A stretch of DNA of 64,000 nucleotides from Nocardia xishanensis NBRC 101358 (GTDB lineage: Bacteria; Actinomycetota; Actinomycetes; Mycobacteriales; Mycobacteriaceae). The stretch spans positions 186,001 through 250,000 of the forward strand of contig NZ_BDCF01000009.1 of assembly GCF_001613365.1 (NCBI RefSeq). The letters run 5' to 3'. Positions 35,112 through 43,648 of this stretch are shown here, in pieces. The position numbers and the translations under genes were made by a program. The notes beneath the pieces are model-generated. The model was given only the letters and a program-made list of their open reading frames with translations, did no database searches and was not told the origin of the DNA. Each line of letters begins with the position of its first letter. Position 1 is the first letter of the stretch.

Positions 35112-35608
35112 CCGCTCCCGAGGAATACAACGAGGACTTCTCCGAAGAGGCCGCCGTCGAGGTCGTGGAGGAGGACTACGGCTACGAGGCCGAGCCCGCC
35201 GCCTACGCCCCGGTCGTCATCGACCGTCCGGTGCAGACCGTCGGCCGCCGCAAGGAGGCCGTCGTCCGCGTCCGGCTGCTGCCCGGCTCCGGCAACTTCG
35301 TGCTCAACGGCCGCACCATCGAGGACTACTTCCCGAACAAGGTGCACCAGCAGCTGGTCAAGTCGCCGCTGGTGACCGTCGAGCGCACCGAGTCCTTCGA
35401 CGTGCACGCTCGCCTGGTCGGCGGCGGCCCGTCGGGCCAGGCAGGCGCCCTGCGTCTGGCCATCGCCCGCGCGCTGATCGAGGTCACCCCCGAGGACCGT
35501 CCCGCCCTGAAGCGGGCGGGCTTCCTGACCCGTGACCCGCGTGCCACCGAGCGCAAGAAGTACGGTCTCAAGAAGGCGCGTAAGGCGCCTCAGTACTCGA
35601 AGCGCTGA
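35108..35608 (+). CDS. rpsI: 30S ribosomal protein S9
   Basis: A 166-residue S9. An acidic N-terminal extension of about 40 residues ([21 protein letters not shown]), usual in actinobacteria, precedes the conserved body ([39 protein letters not shown]). The basic C-terminus ending YSKR reaches the P-site tRNA. It is translationally coupled to rplM. A large hairpin lies 74 bases past the stop, before glmM. Confidence 0.97.
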   Translation: MTAPEEYNEDFSEEAAVEVVEEDYGYEAEPAAYAPVVIDRPVQTVGRRKEAVVRVRLLPGSGNFVLNGRTIEDYFPNKVHQQLVKSPLVTVERTESFDVHARLVGGGPSGQAGALRLAIARALIEVTPEDRPALKRAGFLTRDPRATERKKYGLKKARKAPQYSKR

Positions 35609-35682
35609 TTTTGGCTTCGTCGATCCCCGCCATCCGGCACCCTGTGGGGGCCGGGGGCGGTATGGTCGGCGCTGCAGCTGTA

Positions 35683-35721
35683 CGAGAGCAGGCTTCCAGC
35701 ACCGCTGGTCGCCTGCTCTCG
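35683..35721 (+). terminator. Extended hairpin between rpsI and glmM
   Basis: CGAGAGCAGGC pairs perfectly with GCCTGCTCTCG. The loop holds a second stem, CCAGC/GCTGG, giving a two-tier structure of about 39 bases. No U-tract follows. It may end rplM-rpsI transcription or act in the glmM leader. Confidence 0.55.
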
Positions 35722-35820
35722 CTGTATTGAGTCGCGGCGTTCGCGCGCCACGCACGGTTGCGCAGGCCAACGCCTGCAGGCCCATTCGCATGTCGCGAAA
35801 CCACCGATGAGGGGCGAGGT

Positions 35821-37197
35821 ATGGGACGTTTGTTCGGCACGGACGGTGTCCGCGGGCTTGCCAATGGATCGCTGAGTCCGGAGCTGGCACTGCGGGTTTC
35901 GGGAGCGGCGGCGCAGGTGCTCGGCCGCGGCAAGAAGCGCGCGCTCGCGGTGGTCGGCCGCGACCCGCGGGCATCCGGCGAAATGCTGGAGGCCGCCGTG
36001 ACCGCCGGGCTGACCGCGGCGGGTGTCGACGTGCTCTCGGTGGGGGTGCTGCCGACTCCGGCGGTCGCCTACCTGACCGGTCTCTACGACGCGTGTCTCG
36101 GCGTGATGATCTCCGCCTCGCACAACCCGATGCCGGACAACGGCATCAAGATCTTCGCCGCAGGCGGTCACAAGCTCGACGATGCCGTCGAGGACCGGAT
36201 CGAGGCGCTGGTGGCCGAGGACGCCATGGCGCGCCCGACCGGCGCCGACATCGGGCGGGTGCTGAACGCCTCCGGCGCGCGCGATCACGGGATCGTCATC
36301 CCGGACCAGTACAGCCTCGAAGGCACTCACGAGCGGTATGTCGAGCACCTGGTCGAGGCCACCGCGCAAGACCTGAGCGGGCTCACCGTGGTGGTCGACT
36401 GCGCGCACGGCGCGGCCGCCGAGGTCGGTCCCGCCGCGTACCGCGAAGCGGGCGCGACGGTGATCGCCATCAACGCCGAACCCGACGGCCTCAACATCAA
36501 CGAGGGCTGCGGCTCGACCCACTTGGAGCAGGTACAGCGCGCGGTGCGCGAGCACGGCGCCGACCTGGGCCTGGCACACGACGGCGACGCCGACCGCTGC
36601 CTCGCCGTCGACGCCGAAGGCAATATCGTCGACGGCGACGCGATCCTCGCGATCCTCGCCATCGCCATGAAGGACGCGGGCGACCTGGTGGGCGACACGC
36701 TCGTCGCCACCGTCATGAGCAACCTCGGCCTGCACATCGCGATGCGCGACGCCGGAATCACGCTGCGTACCACCGCCGTCGGCGACCGCTACGTGCTGGA
36801 GGAACTGCGCCGCGGCGGCTACAGCCTCGGCGGCGAACAGTCCGGTCACGTGGTGCTGCCGAAGTACGGCACCACCGGCGACGGCATCCTCACGGGCCTG
36901 CGCCTGATGGCCAGGATGGCCCAGACCCACCGCACCCTCGCCGACCTGGCGAGCGTGCTGCGGACCGTGCCCCAGGTGCTGGTCAACGTGCCGGTCGGCG
37001 ACAAGGCGGCGGTCGCCGCCGCGCCGGAGGTGCGGGAGGCGGTGCTGGAAGCGGAGCGCGTGCTGGGAGATACGGGACGGGTTCTGTTGCGTCCCAGCGG
37101 CACCGAGCAGCTGGTGCGGGTGATGGTCGAGGCGACCGATCTGGTGCAGGCCAAGCAGCTCGCGGACGATCTGGCGAAGCGAGTCGCGTCGGTTTAG
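35821..37197 (+). CDS. glmM: Phosphoglucosamine mutase
   Basis: A 458-residue alpha-D-phosphohexomutase that converts glucosamine-6-phosphate to glucosamine-1-phosphate for peptidoglycan and lipid precursors. Domain marks: [12 protein letters not shown] at the N-terminus, the phosphoserine loop ISASHNP with Ser100, the metal loop DGDADRC, the sugar loop GGEQSGHV and the phosphate-binding loop [12 protein letters not shown]. Length is normal. With glmS about 7 kb downstream it supplies UDP-GlcNAc synthesis. It is the counterpart of Rv3441c (mrsA), in the same order after rpsI. Confidence 0.97.
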   Translation: MGRLFGTDGVRGLANGSLSPELALRVSGAAAQVLGRGKKRALAVVGRDPRASGEMLEAAVTAGLTAAGVDVLSVGVLPTPAVAYLTGLYDACLGVMISASHNPMPDNGIKIFAAGGHKLDDAVEDRIEALVAEDAMARPTGADIGRVLNASGARDHGIVIPDQYSLEGTHERYVEHLVEATAQDLSGLTVVVDCAHGAAAEVGPAAYREAGATVIAINAEPDGLNINEGCGSTHLEQVQRAVREHGADLGLAHDGDADRCLAVDAEGNIVDGDAILAILAIAMKDAGDLVGDTLVATVMSNLGLHIAMRDAGITLRTTAVGDRYVLEELRRGGYSLGGEQSGHVVLPKYGTTGDGILTGLRLMARMAQTHRTLADLASVLRTVPQVLVNVPVGDKAAVAAAPEVREAVLEAERVLGDTGRVLLRPSGTEQLVRVMVEATDLVQAKQLADDLAKRVASV

Positions 37198-37206
37198 GTT
37201 TCGCTG

Positions 37207-37227
37207 ATCGGGCGGTAGGAGCCCGAT
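37207..37227 (+). terminator. Terminator-like hairpin after glmM
   Basis: ATCGGGC and GCCCGAT form a 7-bp stem around GGTAGGA, ten bases past the glmM stop. No U-tract follows. Confidence 0.4.
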
Positions 37228-37237
37228 TCCGCGACGG

Positions 37238-37264
37238 TTGTCCACAGCACCCGAGTTATCCACC
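37238..37264. promoter_or_regulatory. Two DnaA-box-like sequences
   Basis: TTGTCCACA and TTATCCACC, nine bases apart and in the same orientation. The first matches the actinobacterial DnaA box and the second differs from the E. coli consensus at the last base. They lie in the promoter region of the AbiEi/DUF559-like gene. Confidence 0.45.
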
Positions 37265-37326
37265 GCTCGACGGTTTCCGCAGGTCACCGAAACCGCGTCA
37301 TCGGCGAGGTAGCCGATGGTGGTCTC

Positions 37327-38202
37327 ATGCGACCGGGACTGACGGAAGTTCGAGACAAGCAATTCGGCGCCTTCACCGCATGGCAGGCCCTGTGCGAGTA
37401 CAGCCGCGCCGAGATGCGCACCCGCGTGGATCGTGGCGATTGGGTGCGCGTGTTCCACGGCGTCTATCGCGAAGCCGCGACACCGCCGACGCCGCAACTG
37501 CGGGTGGAGGCGGCTCGGCTGTCGATCGGCGCTCAGTCGCTGACAGCCGCCTACGAGACCGGGGCGGAACTACATGGATTCGCGGTGGGCGAGAGCCGGG
37601 TGACGCATGTGCTCGGTGCCCAGCGATCGAGGACCTCGCGCCTGGTCGTGCACAGTGACCGGATCGAGCCCGGAGATCTCGACCTGATCAAAGGCACCGT
37701 GACGACGACCGCCGTCCGCACCGCGGTCGACGTCGCGCGCACCACCGATCGGCTCGACGCGCTGGCGACCCTGGATTCGGCGCTGCACCTGGGGATCTCA
37801 CGCACCGCGTTGCTGACCGAGAGCGAACGGCACCGAGGACGTCGTGGCTACGTGCAGGCGGCGGAGCTGATCGAGCTGGCGGACGGTCGCGCGGAGTCGC
37901 CGATGGAGTCGCGGACGCGGCTGCGCTGTATCGACGCCGGATTGCCGCGCCCTGAGTCTCAGGTGGACGTGCTCACCGGTAACGGGCCACGTCGGCTCGA
38001 TCTGGGCTGGCCCGAATGGCGCATCGGTCTGGAATACGACAATGCGGTGTGGCATTCGGGCGATGCGCCGACAGCGCGCGACGAGCTGCGTCCCGAACTG
38101 TCGGCGGACGGTTGGACCGTCTACTACGCCACCGCCTCCGACGTGTACCTGCGACCAGAGAACTTCGTAGAGCCGATTCGCTGCGCGATGGCGGGGCGAT
38201 AG
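37327..38202 (+). CDS. AbiEi-antitoxin-like N-terminus fused to a DUF559-type nuclease-like domain
   Basis: A 291-residue protein. The N-terminal part has a winged-helix-like segment typical of AbiEi-type antitoxin domains (LTEVRDKQFGAFTAWQAL, RVDRGDWVRVFHGVYRE). The C-terminal part resembles the very-short-patch-repair/DUF559 endonuclease fold, with PRRLDLGWPEWRIGLEYDN supplying the acidic D...E residues. Such proteins are common single genes in Nocardia and Mycobacterium; no toxin partner is adjacent, so they may act alone. It converges with the ABC-F gene. Confidence 0.7.
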   Translation: MRPGLTEVRDKQFGAFTAWQALCEYSRAEMRTRVDRGDWVRVFHGVYREAATPPTPQLRVEAARLSIGAQSLTAAYETGAELHGFAVGESRVTHVLGAQRSRTSRLVVHSDRIEPGDLDLIKGTVTTTAVRTAVDVARTTDRLDALATLDSALHLGISRTALLTESERHRGRRGYVQAAELIELADGRAESPMESRTRLRCIDAGLPRPESQVDVLTGNGPRRLDLGWPEWRIGLEYDNAVWHSGDAPTARDELRPELSADGWTVYYATASDVYLRPENFVEPIRCAMAGR

Positions 38203-38250
38203 CGAATGGTTGCCTGCCAACGGTTTCGAACGCTCGAGGCGCGTCGCGGA

Positions 38251-39903
38251 TCAGTCCTCGGTGAGCCGTCCGTTGTCCATATGCCAGCGGCGGTTCGCGC
38301 GGACCGAATCCAGCATCCGCCGGTCGTGCGTGACCAGCAGCATGGTGCCGGTGAAGGATTCGACGGCCTGCTCGAGCTGCTCGATCGCGGGCAGGTCGAG
38401 GTGGTTCGTCGGCTCGTCCAGCACGAGCAGATTCACTCCGCGCGCTTGCAACAGCGCAAGCGCGGCGCGGGTGCGCTCGCCGGGCGAGAGGGTGTCGCAG
38501 GCGCGCATCACGTGCGTCCCGCGCAGCCCGAACTTGGCCAGCAGCGTCCGCGCCTCCGCGTCCGGCCAGTCCGGCATCTCGGCGCCGAAAGTGTCCGCGA
38601 GCGAGTTGGTTCCGCGGAAGAGTCCGCGCGCCTGATCGACCTCGCCGATCTCGACACCCGAGCCAAGCGTCGCGGTCCCCGAGTCGGGCCGGATCTTGCC
38701 GAGCAGCAGCGCGAGCAGCGTCGACTTGCCGGAACCATTCGCTCCGGTCAGCACGATCCGGTCCGCCCAGTCGACCTGGGTCGTGACCGGGCCGAGGGTG
38801 AAGTCGCCGTGGGTGACCGTCGCGTCGGAGACCGTGGCGACCACCGACCCGCTGCGCGGTGCCGCGGCGATGGACATCCGCAGCTCCCACTCCTTACGCG
38901 GCTCCTCGACCACCTCCAGCCGCTCGATACGACGTTGCGTCTGACGTGCTTTGGCCGCCTGCTTCTCGGTCGACTCCGCGCGCATCTTGCGGCCCGCCTT
39001 GTCAGAGTCCAGCTTCTTCGGGTCGCGCGCCTTGCGGCGGGCGTTGCGCACACCGTGCTCGAGCCAGTTGCGCTGCATCTGCGCACGCGCCTCCAGGCCC
39101 GCTTTGGTGTCGGCGTACTCCTCGTAGGCGTCCCTGGCGTGCTGGCGGGCGATCGCCCGTTCGGCGAGGTACGACTCGTAGCCGCCGTCGTAGATACCGA
39201 CCTGCTGCTGCGCGAGATCCAGTTCGACGATCCGGTTGACGGTGCGCGCCAAGAACTCTCGATCGTGACTGATCACCATCAGCGGCACGCGTACACCGGT
39301 GACGAACTGTTCGAGGCGAGCGAGTCCGTCCAGGTCCAGGTCGTTCGTAGGCTCGTCGAGCAGCAGAATGTCGAAGCGGGACAACAAGACCGATGCCAGA
39401 CCGGCCCGCGCCGCTTGACCGCCGGAGAGACCGGTCATCGGCGTTTCCAGCCCGCTCGCGAGGCCTGCGGTGAGTCCGAGCTCCGCGGCGACCTCCTCGG
39501 CCCGCTGATCGAGGTCGGCTCCACCGAGCGCGAGCCAATGCTCCAACGCGGGTGTGTAGTCGTCCGCGCCACCCTCGGCGAGGCGCTCCGCGGCGGAGTC
39601 CATGGCGTGCTGCGCCGCCGTGACCCCGGTCCGGCGGCCGAGGAACTCGAGTACGGTTTCGCCGGGAATCCGCTCCGGCTCCTGCGCCAGGTAGCCGACC
39701 GTCGCGTCCGGCGGGCTGAGGGTGATCGCGCCGGTGGGCGTCTTCCGGTCGGCGAGCATGCGCAGCAACGTCGACTTGCCCGCGCCGTTGACGCCGACCA
39801 AGCCGATCACGTCACCGGGAGCGAGCGTCAGGTCCAGTTCGTCGAACAGGGTGCGTTCGCCGTGTCCTGCGGAGAGGCCGCGCGCATGCAAAGTGGTGCT
39901 CAC
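38251..39903 (-). CDS. ABC-F family ATPase, ribosome-associated
   Basis: A 550-residue protein with two ATPase cassettes and no membrane segments. Cassette 1: GVNGAGKST, LSGGQAARAGL, LLLDEPTNDLD. Cassette 2: GANGSGKST, LSPGERTRAAL, LVLDEPTNHLD. The linker between them is rich in charged residues and Arg/Lys (RNARRKARDPKKLDSDK), as expected for the P-site tRNA interaction motif. ABC-F proteins act on the ribosome, as translation factors or in antibiotic protection. Start GTG at VSTTLHARG is chosen because similarity begins there. It cannot be said whether it gives drug resistance. Confidence 0.9.
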   Translation of the reverse strand: MSTTLHARGLSAGHGERTLFDELDLTLAPGDVIGLVGVNGAGKSTLLRMLADRKTPTGAITLSPPDATVGYLAQEPERIPGETVLEFLGRRTGVTAAQHAMDSAAERLAEGGADDYTPALEHWLALGGADLDQRAEEVAAELGLTAGLASGLETPMTGLSGGQAARAGLASVLLSRFDILLLDEPTNDLDLDGLARLEQFVTGVRVPLMVISHDREFLARTVNRIVELDLAQQQVGIYDGGYESYLAERAIARQHARDAYEEYADTKAGLEARAQMQRNWLEHGVRNARRKARDPKKLDSDKAGRKMRAESTEKQAAKARQTQRRIERLEVVEEPRKEWELRMSIAAAPRSGSVVATVSDATVTHGDFTLGPVTTQVDWADRIVLTGANGSGKSTLLALLLGKIRPDSGTATLGSGVEIGEVDQARGLFRGTNSLADTFGAEMPDWPDAEARTLLAKFGLRGTHVMRACDTLSPGERTRAALALLQARGVNLLVLDEPTNHLDLPAIEQLEQAVESFTGTMLLVTHDRRMLDSVRANRRWHMDNGRLTED

Positions 39904-40126
39904 TCGAAGAAGTCTGCCGTGCTCGCGTCGGCGCACCGCACGGGGTCGCCGTCGAAAGATCCCCACCGGCCGCAGGACGAACCGCGTTCACGCTCGTACT
40001 CGGGGTTTCACCCTGAGCCGGGGCTCCGAGAATTCAGGGTGCCGATGGGTCAACGGACCGATGTGCGCGAGCGCGTTCACGCGGAAAGTGGATGGCACAG
40101 CGTTCGACACCAGAGAGGGAAATCCG

Positions 40127-40318
40127 ATGACCGCACCCGCCCGCCGCCTCACCCGCAGCTCCCACGACAAGTGGATCGCCGGAGTCTGCGGTGGCATCGC
40201 AGAGTACTTCGGCTGGAACGCGGGCATCGTCCGGCTGTTGTTCGTGCTGTCCTGCCTGCTGCCCGGCCCGCAGTTCATCCTGTACCTCGTTCTCTGGCTG
40301 GTGATTCCGAAAAAGTGA
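40127..40318 (+). CDS. PspC-domain small membrane protein
   Basis: A 63-residue protein that consists of a single PspC domain: the signature KWIAGVCGGIAEYFGW, then a hydrophobic helix (IVRLLFVLSCLLPGPQFILYLVLWLV) and a basic end. PspC proteins are linked to envelope stress responses; stand-alone copies are common in actinobacteria. GAGAGGGA lies upstream of the ATG. Confidence 0.85.
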   Translation: MTAPARRLTRSSHDKWIAGVCGGIAEYFGWNAGIVRLLFVLSCLLPGPQFILYLVLWLVIPKK

Positions 40319-40432
40319 CCGCCGCGACCGGGTCGGGGCTGCGCCAGGGACTCGTGGATGACAGGATGGAGTGATTCCCCGCGTTTCGCGGGAGTTCCGT
40401 CCCAACGCACGAGTCCCGTCCGAGGAGGAGCC

Positions 40433-40741
40433 ATGATCACGTCCGGCGAGTTCCCGGGTCTGGATTTACCCGACATCGACGCGTCCACGCCGCTCGGTGG
40501 CCTCGGTGAGGTCGAACTGAACCAGCCCACCCAGGACATCAACGCCGACGGCGTCCTGGACTCCATCACCACCCAGGGCGACGACGCGATGCAGGTCTGG
40601 ACGGACTACGACCACGACGGCTTTGCCGACCACGTCACCGTCGTGGAGAAAGACGGCGACTACGCCGCCTGGGAATTCCACCGCCACCCGGACGGATCCT
40701 CCGAATGGGTACGCACCGATCAGGGCAAGCTCGGGAAGTAG
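40433..40741 (+). CDS. DUF6802-like small acidic protein
   Basis: A 102-residue protein, strongly acidic, with two calcium-loop-like repeats: DINADGVLDSI and DYDHDGFADHV. These resemble EF-hand or dockerin-type DxDxDG loops. GAGGAGGAGCC precedes the ATG. Function is unknown. Homologues I recall from actinobacteria are annotated as DUF6802. Confidence 0.75.
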   Translation: MITSGEFPGLDLPDIDASTPLGGLGEVELNQPTQDINADGVLDSITTQGDDAMQVWTDYDHDGFADHVTVVEKDGDYAAWEFHRHPDGSSEWVRTDQGKLGK

Positions 40742-41218
40742 TCGACGTTCGCCAGCGGGCGTACCACCAAAAGGTGCCTGCCACAGACTCTTCCGAGAGT
40801 CACCGTGTGGCTCACAGGACTCCGTGCCGACGGGAGCCTCCCGGCTCGGCCGAACGAATCCCATCACCAGGCCCGAAAACGCGCGCCGCCACGCGACTCC
40901 GGCGCGCCGACTACACTCACCTCCATACGGTCCCCGAACGCCGACCCCATCGAGGGGTGAACCAGGCCGCAGGCTGCGATGATCCGCATATCATGTGCGG
41001 ATCATCGGAACCTGCGTCCACGCACAACGGCCCCGATTGAGCCGCGCCGCCTCGCCCAGTAGGTTTCTGGGTACGACTGCGGCGAATCGCGTGGATCCGA
41101 TGGAACCGAGTGCAGGCCAAACACGTCGAAGAAGGTATGGCGATACTCGGCGTGCCTAGGCCACCTAGGGTTCCGATCTGGGGATCGGACGAAGCGACTA
41201 CGGAGGGGCCCCGTACTG
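40742..41218. other. Non-coding spacer upstream of the EspC-like module
   Basis: 477 bases with no credible gene. It holds a 12-bp perfect inverted repeat (listed separately), two CCTAGG palindromes three bases apart (41155 and 41164) and a CCGATC/GATCGG hairpin at 41173-41188 just ahead of the module. These sit where its promoter should be. Confidence 0.5.
40977..41007. repeat. Perfect 12-bp inverted repeat
   Basis: CGATGATCCGCA and TGCGGATCATCG with a seven-base spacer (TATCATG). It could be a hairpin terminator for the DUF6802-like gene, but that gene ends 236 bases earlier, so an operator for the EspC-like module is also plausible. Confidence 0.6.
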
Positions 41219-41530
41219 ATGACCAACACGAGCAGCACGCTTGGTGTCAAGACCGGTGAGCTCGGCAGGTTGAGCAATGAGCTTCAGGCGTCGACCGACG
41301 TCGTCAAGAATCAGATCAAGAAGATCAGCGACAACCTGTTCGGGCCGGGCGACGCCGGATCGAAGTACACGAGTAAGGGCAAGGACATTCAGGCCGGGCT
41401 GGAGGAGCTGCGCCAGCGCATCGATGACTGGTCGAACGCGAGCGGCGCCACCGCGGACGTGATCGGCGCGGCGGTGGTCAGCTACTCCACCGTGGACGAA
41501 CAGCGTGCCAGCGAACTGAACAACAAGTGA
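41219..41530 (+). CDS. EspC-like (T7SS_ESX_EspC) secretion target
   Basis: A 103-residue helical protein. The N-terminal LGVKTGELGRLSNELQASTDVVKNQ is typical of EspC/DUF2580 proteins, which are exported by ESX systems. The C-terminal end (SYSTVDEQRASELNN) may contain the YxxxD/E export signal as YSTVDE. It is the first gene of a three-gene unit, 16 bases before the next. A GGAGGGG site lies upstream. Confidence 0.8.
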   Translation: MTNTSSTLGVKTGELGRLSNELQASTDVVKNQIKKISDNLFGPGDAGSKYTSKGKDIQAGLEELRQRIDDWSNASGATADVIGAAVVSYSTVDEQRASELNNK

Positions 41531-41546
41531 CCTGGGGGACCGAAGA

Positions 41547-43157
41547 ATGACTTCCGATGCTCCTGTATCCAGCACTGTCGCTCAGCTGCTGGAACACGGA
41601 TCGAAGATGCTGCGGTACTTCGAACACTTCGAGCCTCGCTATACGCGTGCCTTCGGCAGATTGTCCGGCGACCTGAAGAGCTATAAAGAGCTGCACGAGC
41701 GGTTCTATGAGCAGAACGGGCTGAACGAGGACAAACTCACGCACACGGTCGACGCCTTGAAAGAGGTTGTCAAGGCGATGCAAGAACAATACGGTGCGCA
41801 ATCGAGGACATCGCAGAGCATTTCGCAGGTTTGGCAGGGTGATGCGGCGACTGCGGCGCTGAGCATGATGTCCACTCAGCTCAGGTTGGCAGACGCAGAT
41901 GCCAAGATCGCTCAGGAAATCCTCGGGGCCTTCGAAAAGGCACCGCAGAGTCTTCGTTCAGCCGTCAAGATTAAGTCGGACCAGGTGCTCCATATTCTGG
42001 AGAATGGCGAAGAGATAAGGATCGGCGGCAAGTCGCCGGAGGATATAGACGCGATCATTTCTGGGGCCCAAGGGATCGGCTTGTCCAACAACTTGTCTGG
42101 AGAGACTGCGGTCAGAAGGATCGAACGGATCTTCCCGGATATGCGTGAGGGATTCGTAGATGGGATCAACTCAGCTGCGAACGACCTGATCTTCCGCGGT
42201 TTGACCATAGGAGGTACTCCTTATGCGGAAATGATCAAGGAGCGGTGCCAACACTGGCTGGACAACGTCTTCAAGCCGGACTACGCATCGAAAACAACGA
42301 AATTCCTCGAAGCCTGTAACCAGACGGATATCAAAGTCACCGAAGCATACGATCTGATCATCAACGCGGTGAAGAAGATCCCCGAGGAGTCGTATCCCCG
42401 ACCTGCCGGGACACCCAAAGCCACCAACCCCTCGCCGGGAGATCCCGGCCCGGGTCCCAGCCCAGGTCCTAGCCCCGGTCCGAGCCCCGGACCCAGCAAC
42501 AATCCTGGTCCGAGCACCACACCGGATGACACGACGACCGACGACGATGACGACTCGACGCAATCGACGTCGTTGGCGGGTCTCGCGAGCTTGGCCTCGT
42601 CGCTCTCTTCGGCGGCGAGCACCATTGCCACGGGCTTGACTTCGGGTCTGAGCGCGTTGAGCGGTGTCATTCAAGACGGCGTCGACACGGCGTTGGAACA
42701 GCTGGAAGAGGTCACCAAGCAGGCGGAAGACGACGCGAAGACCGACGAGGAGAACAAGGACGACAAGGCGAAGGCCGAGTTCGATCTCGCGGGCAAGCAT
42801 CTGAAATTCGAAATGGGACCGGATGGTCAGCTGAAACTGGTCGCGACCGATGCCGATGGCACCTCGCACGAATACAACATGAAGTTCGACGAGAACGGCA
42901 ATCCGGTCATCAGCGACACCGGGCAGAAGCCCGCCGAGGGTGAGGCTCCTCCCGGAGACGGCAAGCCCGCCGAGAATCCGGAGGGCGGTACCGGCAATCC
43001 CGGTGGGTCCACGCCGGTTCCGCCGGGTACCAAGCGGGAAGAGGATGGCGAGTACAAGCCGGAGCCGATTCCGGCGCCGGTCATCGAAGAGGACACCAAA
43101 GAACCGGAAGAACCTTTCGACAGCGGTGCGCAGCTGGCGGAGGCGGGACCGCTGTGA
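41547..43157 (+). CDS. Large putative type VII substrate with WXG-like N-terminus
   Basis: A 536-residue protein with no signal peptide. The N-terminal 110 residues are helical with a W-x-G turn at residues 96-98 (VWQGDAATAALSMM), like the WXG100/PPE-type helical pairs. A helical domain runs to about 285. Next come a PGPS repeat, an acidic Thr/Asp stretch, an Ala/Ser-rich helical segment (SLAGLASLASSLSSAASTI) and an acidic Pro-rich tail. Codon use shifts: the first half has lower third-position GC than the flanking genes. It is likely exported together with the EspC-like protein. No enzyme domain is recognised. Confidence 0.65.
   Translation: MTSDAPVSSTVAQLLEHGSKMLRYFEHFEPRYTRAFGRLSGDLKSYKELHERFYEQNGLNEDKLTHTVDALKEVVKAMQEQYGAQSRTSQSISQVWQGDAATAALSMMSTQLRLADADAKIAQEILGAFEKAPQSLRSAVKIKSDQVLHILENGEEIRIGGKSPEDIDAIISGAQGIGLSNNLSGETAVRRIERIFPDMREGFVDGINSAANDLIFRGLTIGGTPYAEMIKERCQHWLDNVFKPDYASKTTKFLEACNQTDIKVTEAYDLIINAVKKIPEESYPRPAGTPKATNPSPGDPGPGPSPGPSPGPSPGPSNNPGPSTTPDDTTTDDDDDSTQSTSLAGLASLASSLSSAASTIATGLTSGLSALSGVIQDGVDTALEQLEEVTKQAEDDAKTDEENKDDKAKAEFDLAGKHLKFEMGPDGQLKLVATDADGTSHEYNMKFDENGNPVISDTGQKPAEGEAPPGDGKPAENPEGGTGNPGGSTPVPPGTKREEDGEYKPEPIPAPVIEEDTKEPEEPFDSGAQLAEAGPL
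42445..42497 (+). repeat. PGPS tetrapeptide repeat in the coding sequence
   Basis: Four consecutive Pro-Gly-Pro-Ser units, encoded with different synonymous codons, so the repeat is old rather than a fresh slippage product. It forms a flexible linker between the helical half and the acidic half of the protein. Confidence 0.7.
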
Positions 43158-43201
43158 TTCCGGCTCGCGCAGCATGATTGGGATCGGCTAGGAGTGCAGG
43201 C

Positions 43202-43588
43202 ATGGTGAATTACGCCGAGGAGATGGACCGGATCGCTGACGAGTGCCGCCGGATATCCGCAGCGATCTCAGAAGATTTGATCGAGATAAACCGGAGGACG
43301 GCCGACAAGAGCCGCGAGCTCGCCGAGCAGTCCGCGGCCGCGATGCGCGAGTTCTGGGAAGAACACGGCGAGGAGATCGCGAAGGCCCAGGCCGAGGCCG
43401 AGGAAAGGGAACGGCAAGAGGTCGAGGCCAGGGCCGAGCAGGAACGGCTCGCGGCCGAGGCGCGGGAGCAGCGCGAGGCGATCGCCAGGTCGATCGCGGC
43501 GCGCAAGTCGAAGGGTGTCGTCACGCCGATCGACGAGGACGACGATCCCGAGTCGGAGTACTACCGACGGAAGAGTTGGTTGATCTGA
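43202..43588 (+). CDS. Coiled-coil protein, third gene of the EspC-like module
   Basis: A 128-residue, highly charged protein. Residues 5-105 are almost entirely a predicted coiled coil rich in Glu, Ala and Arg (EEIAKAQAEAEERERQEVEA). There is no signal peptide or membrane helix. It follows the large substrate-like gene by 44 bases. It could be a chaperone or a YbaB-like partner for the two upstream products. The role is unknown. Confidence 0.65.
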   Translation: MVNYAEEMDRIADECRRISAAISEDLIEINRRTADKSRELAEQSAAAMREFWEEHGEEIAKAQAEAEERERQEVEARAEQERLAAEAREQREAIARSIAARKSKGVVTPIDEDDDPESEYYRRKSWLI

Positions 43589-43648
43589 CGGCTGGGGGCA
43601 TCTGAAAGCGGGGAGCGCCGCTCGCGTTCGAGTGGGCGGCGTGTCGCC

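Noticed and set aside
35590..37497. Open frame of 635 codons opposite glmM
   Set aside because: Shadow of glmM; no start context and no domain.
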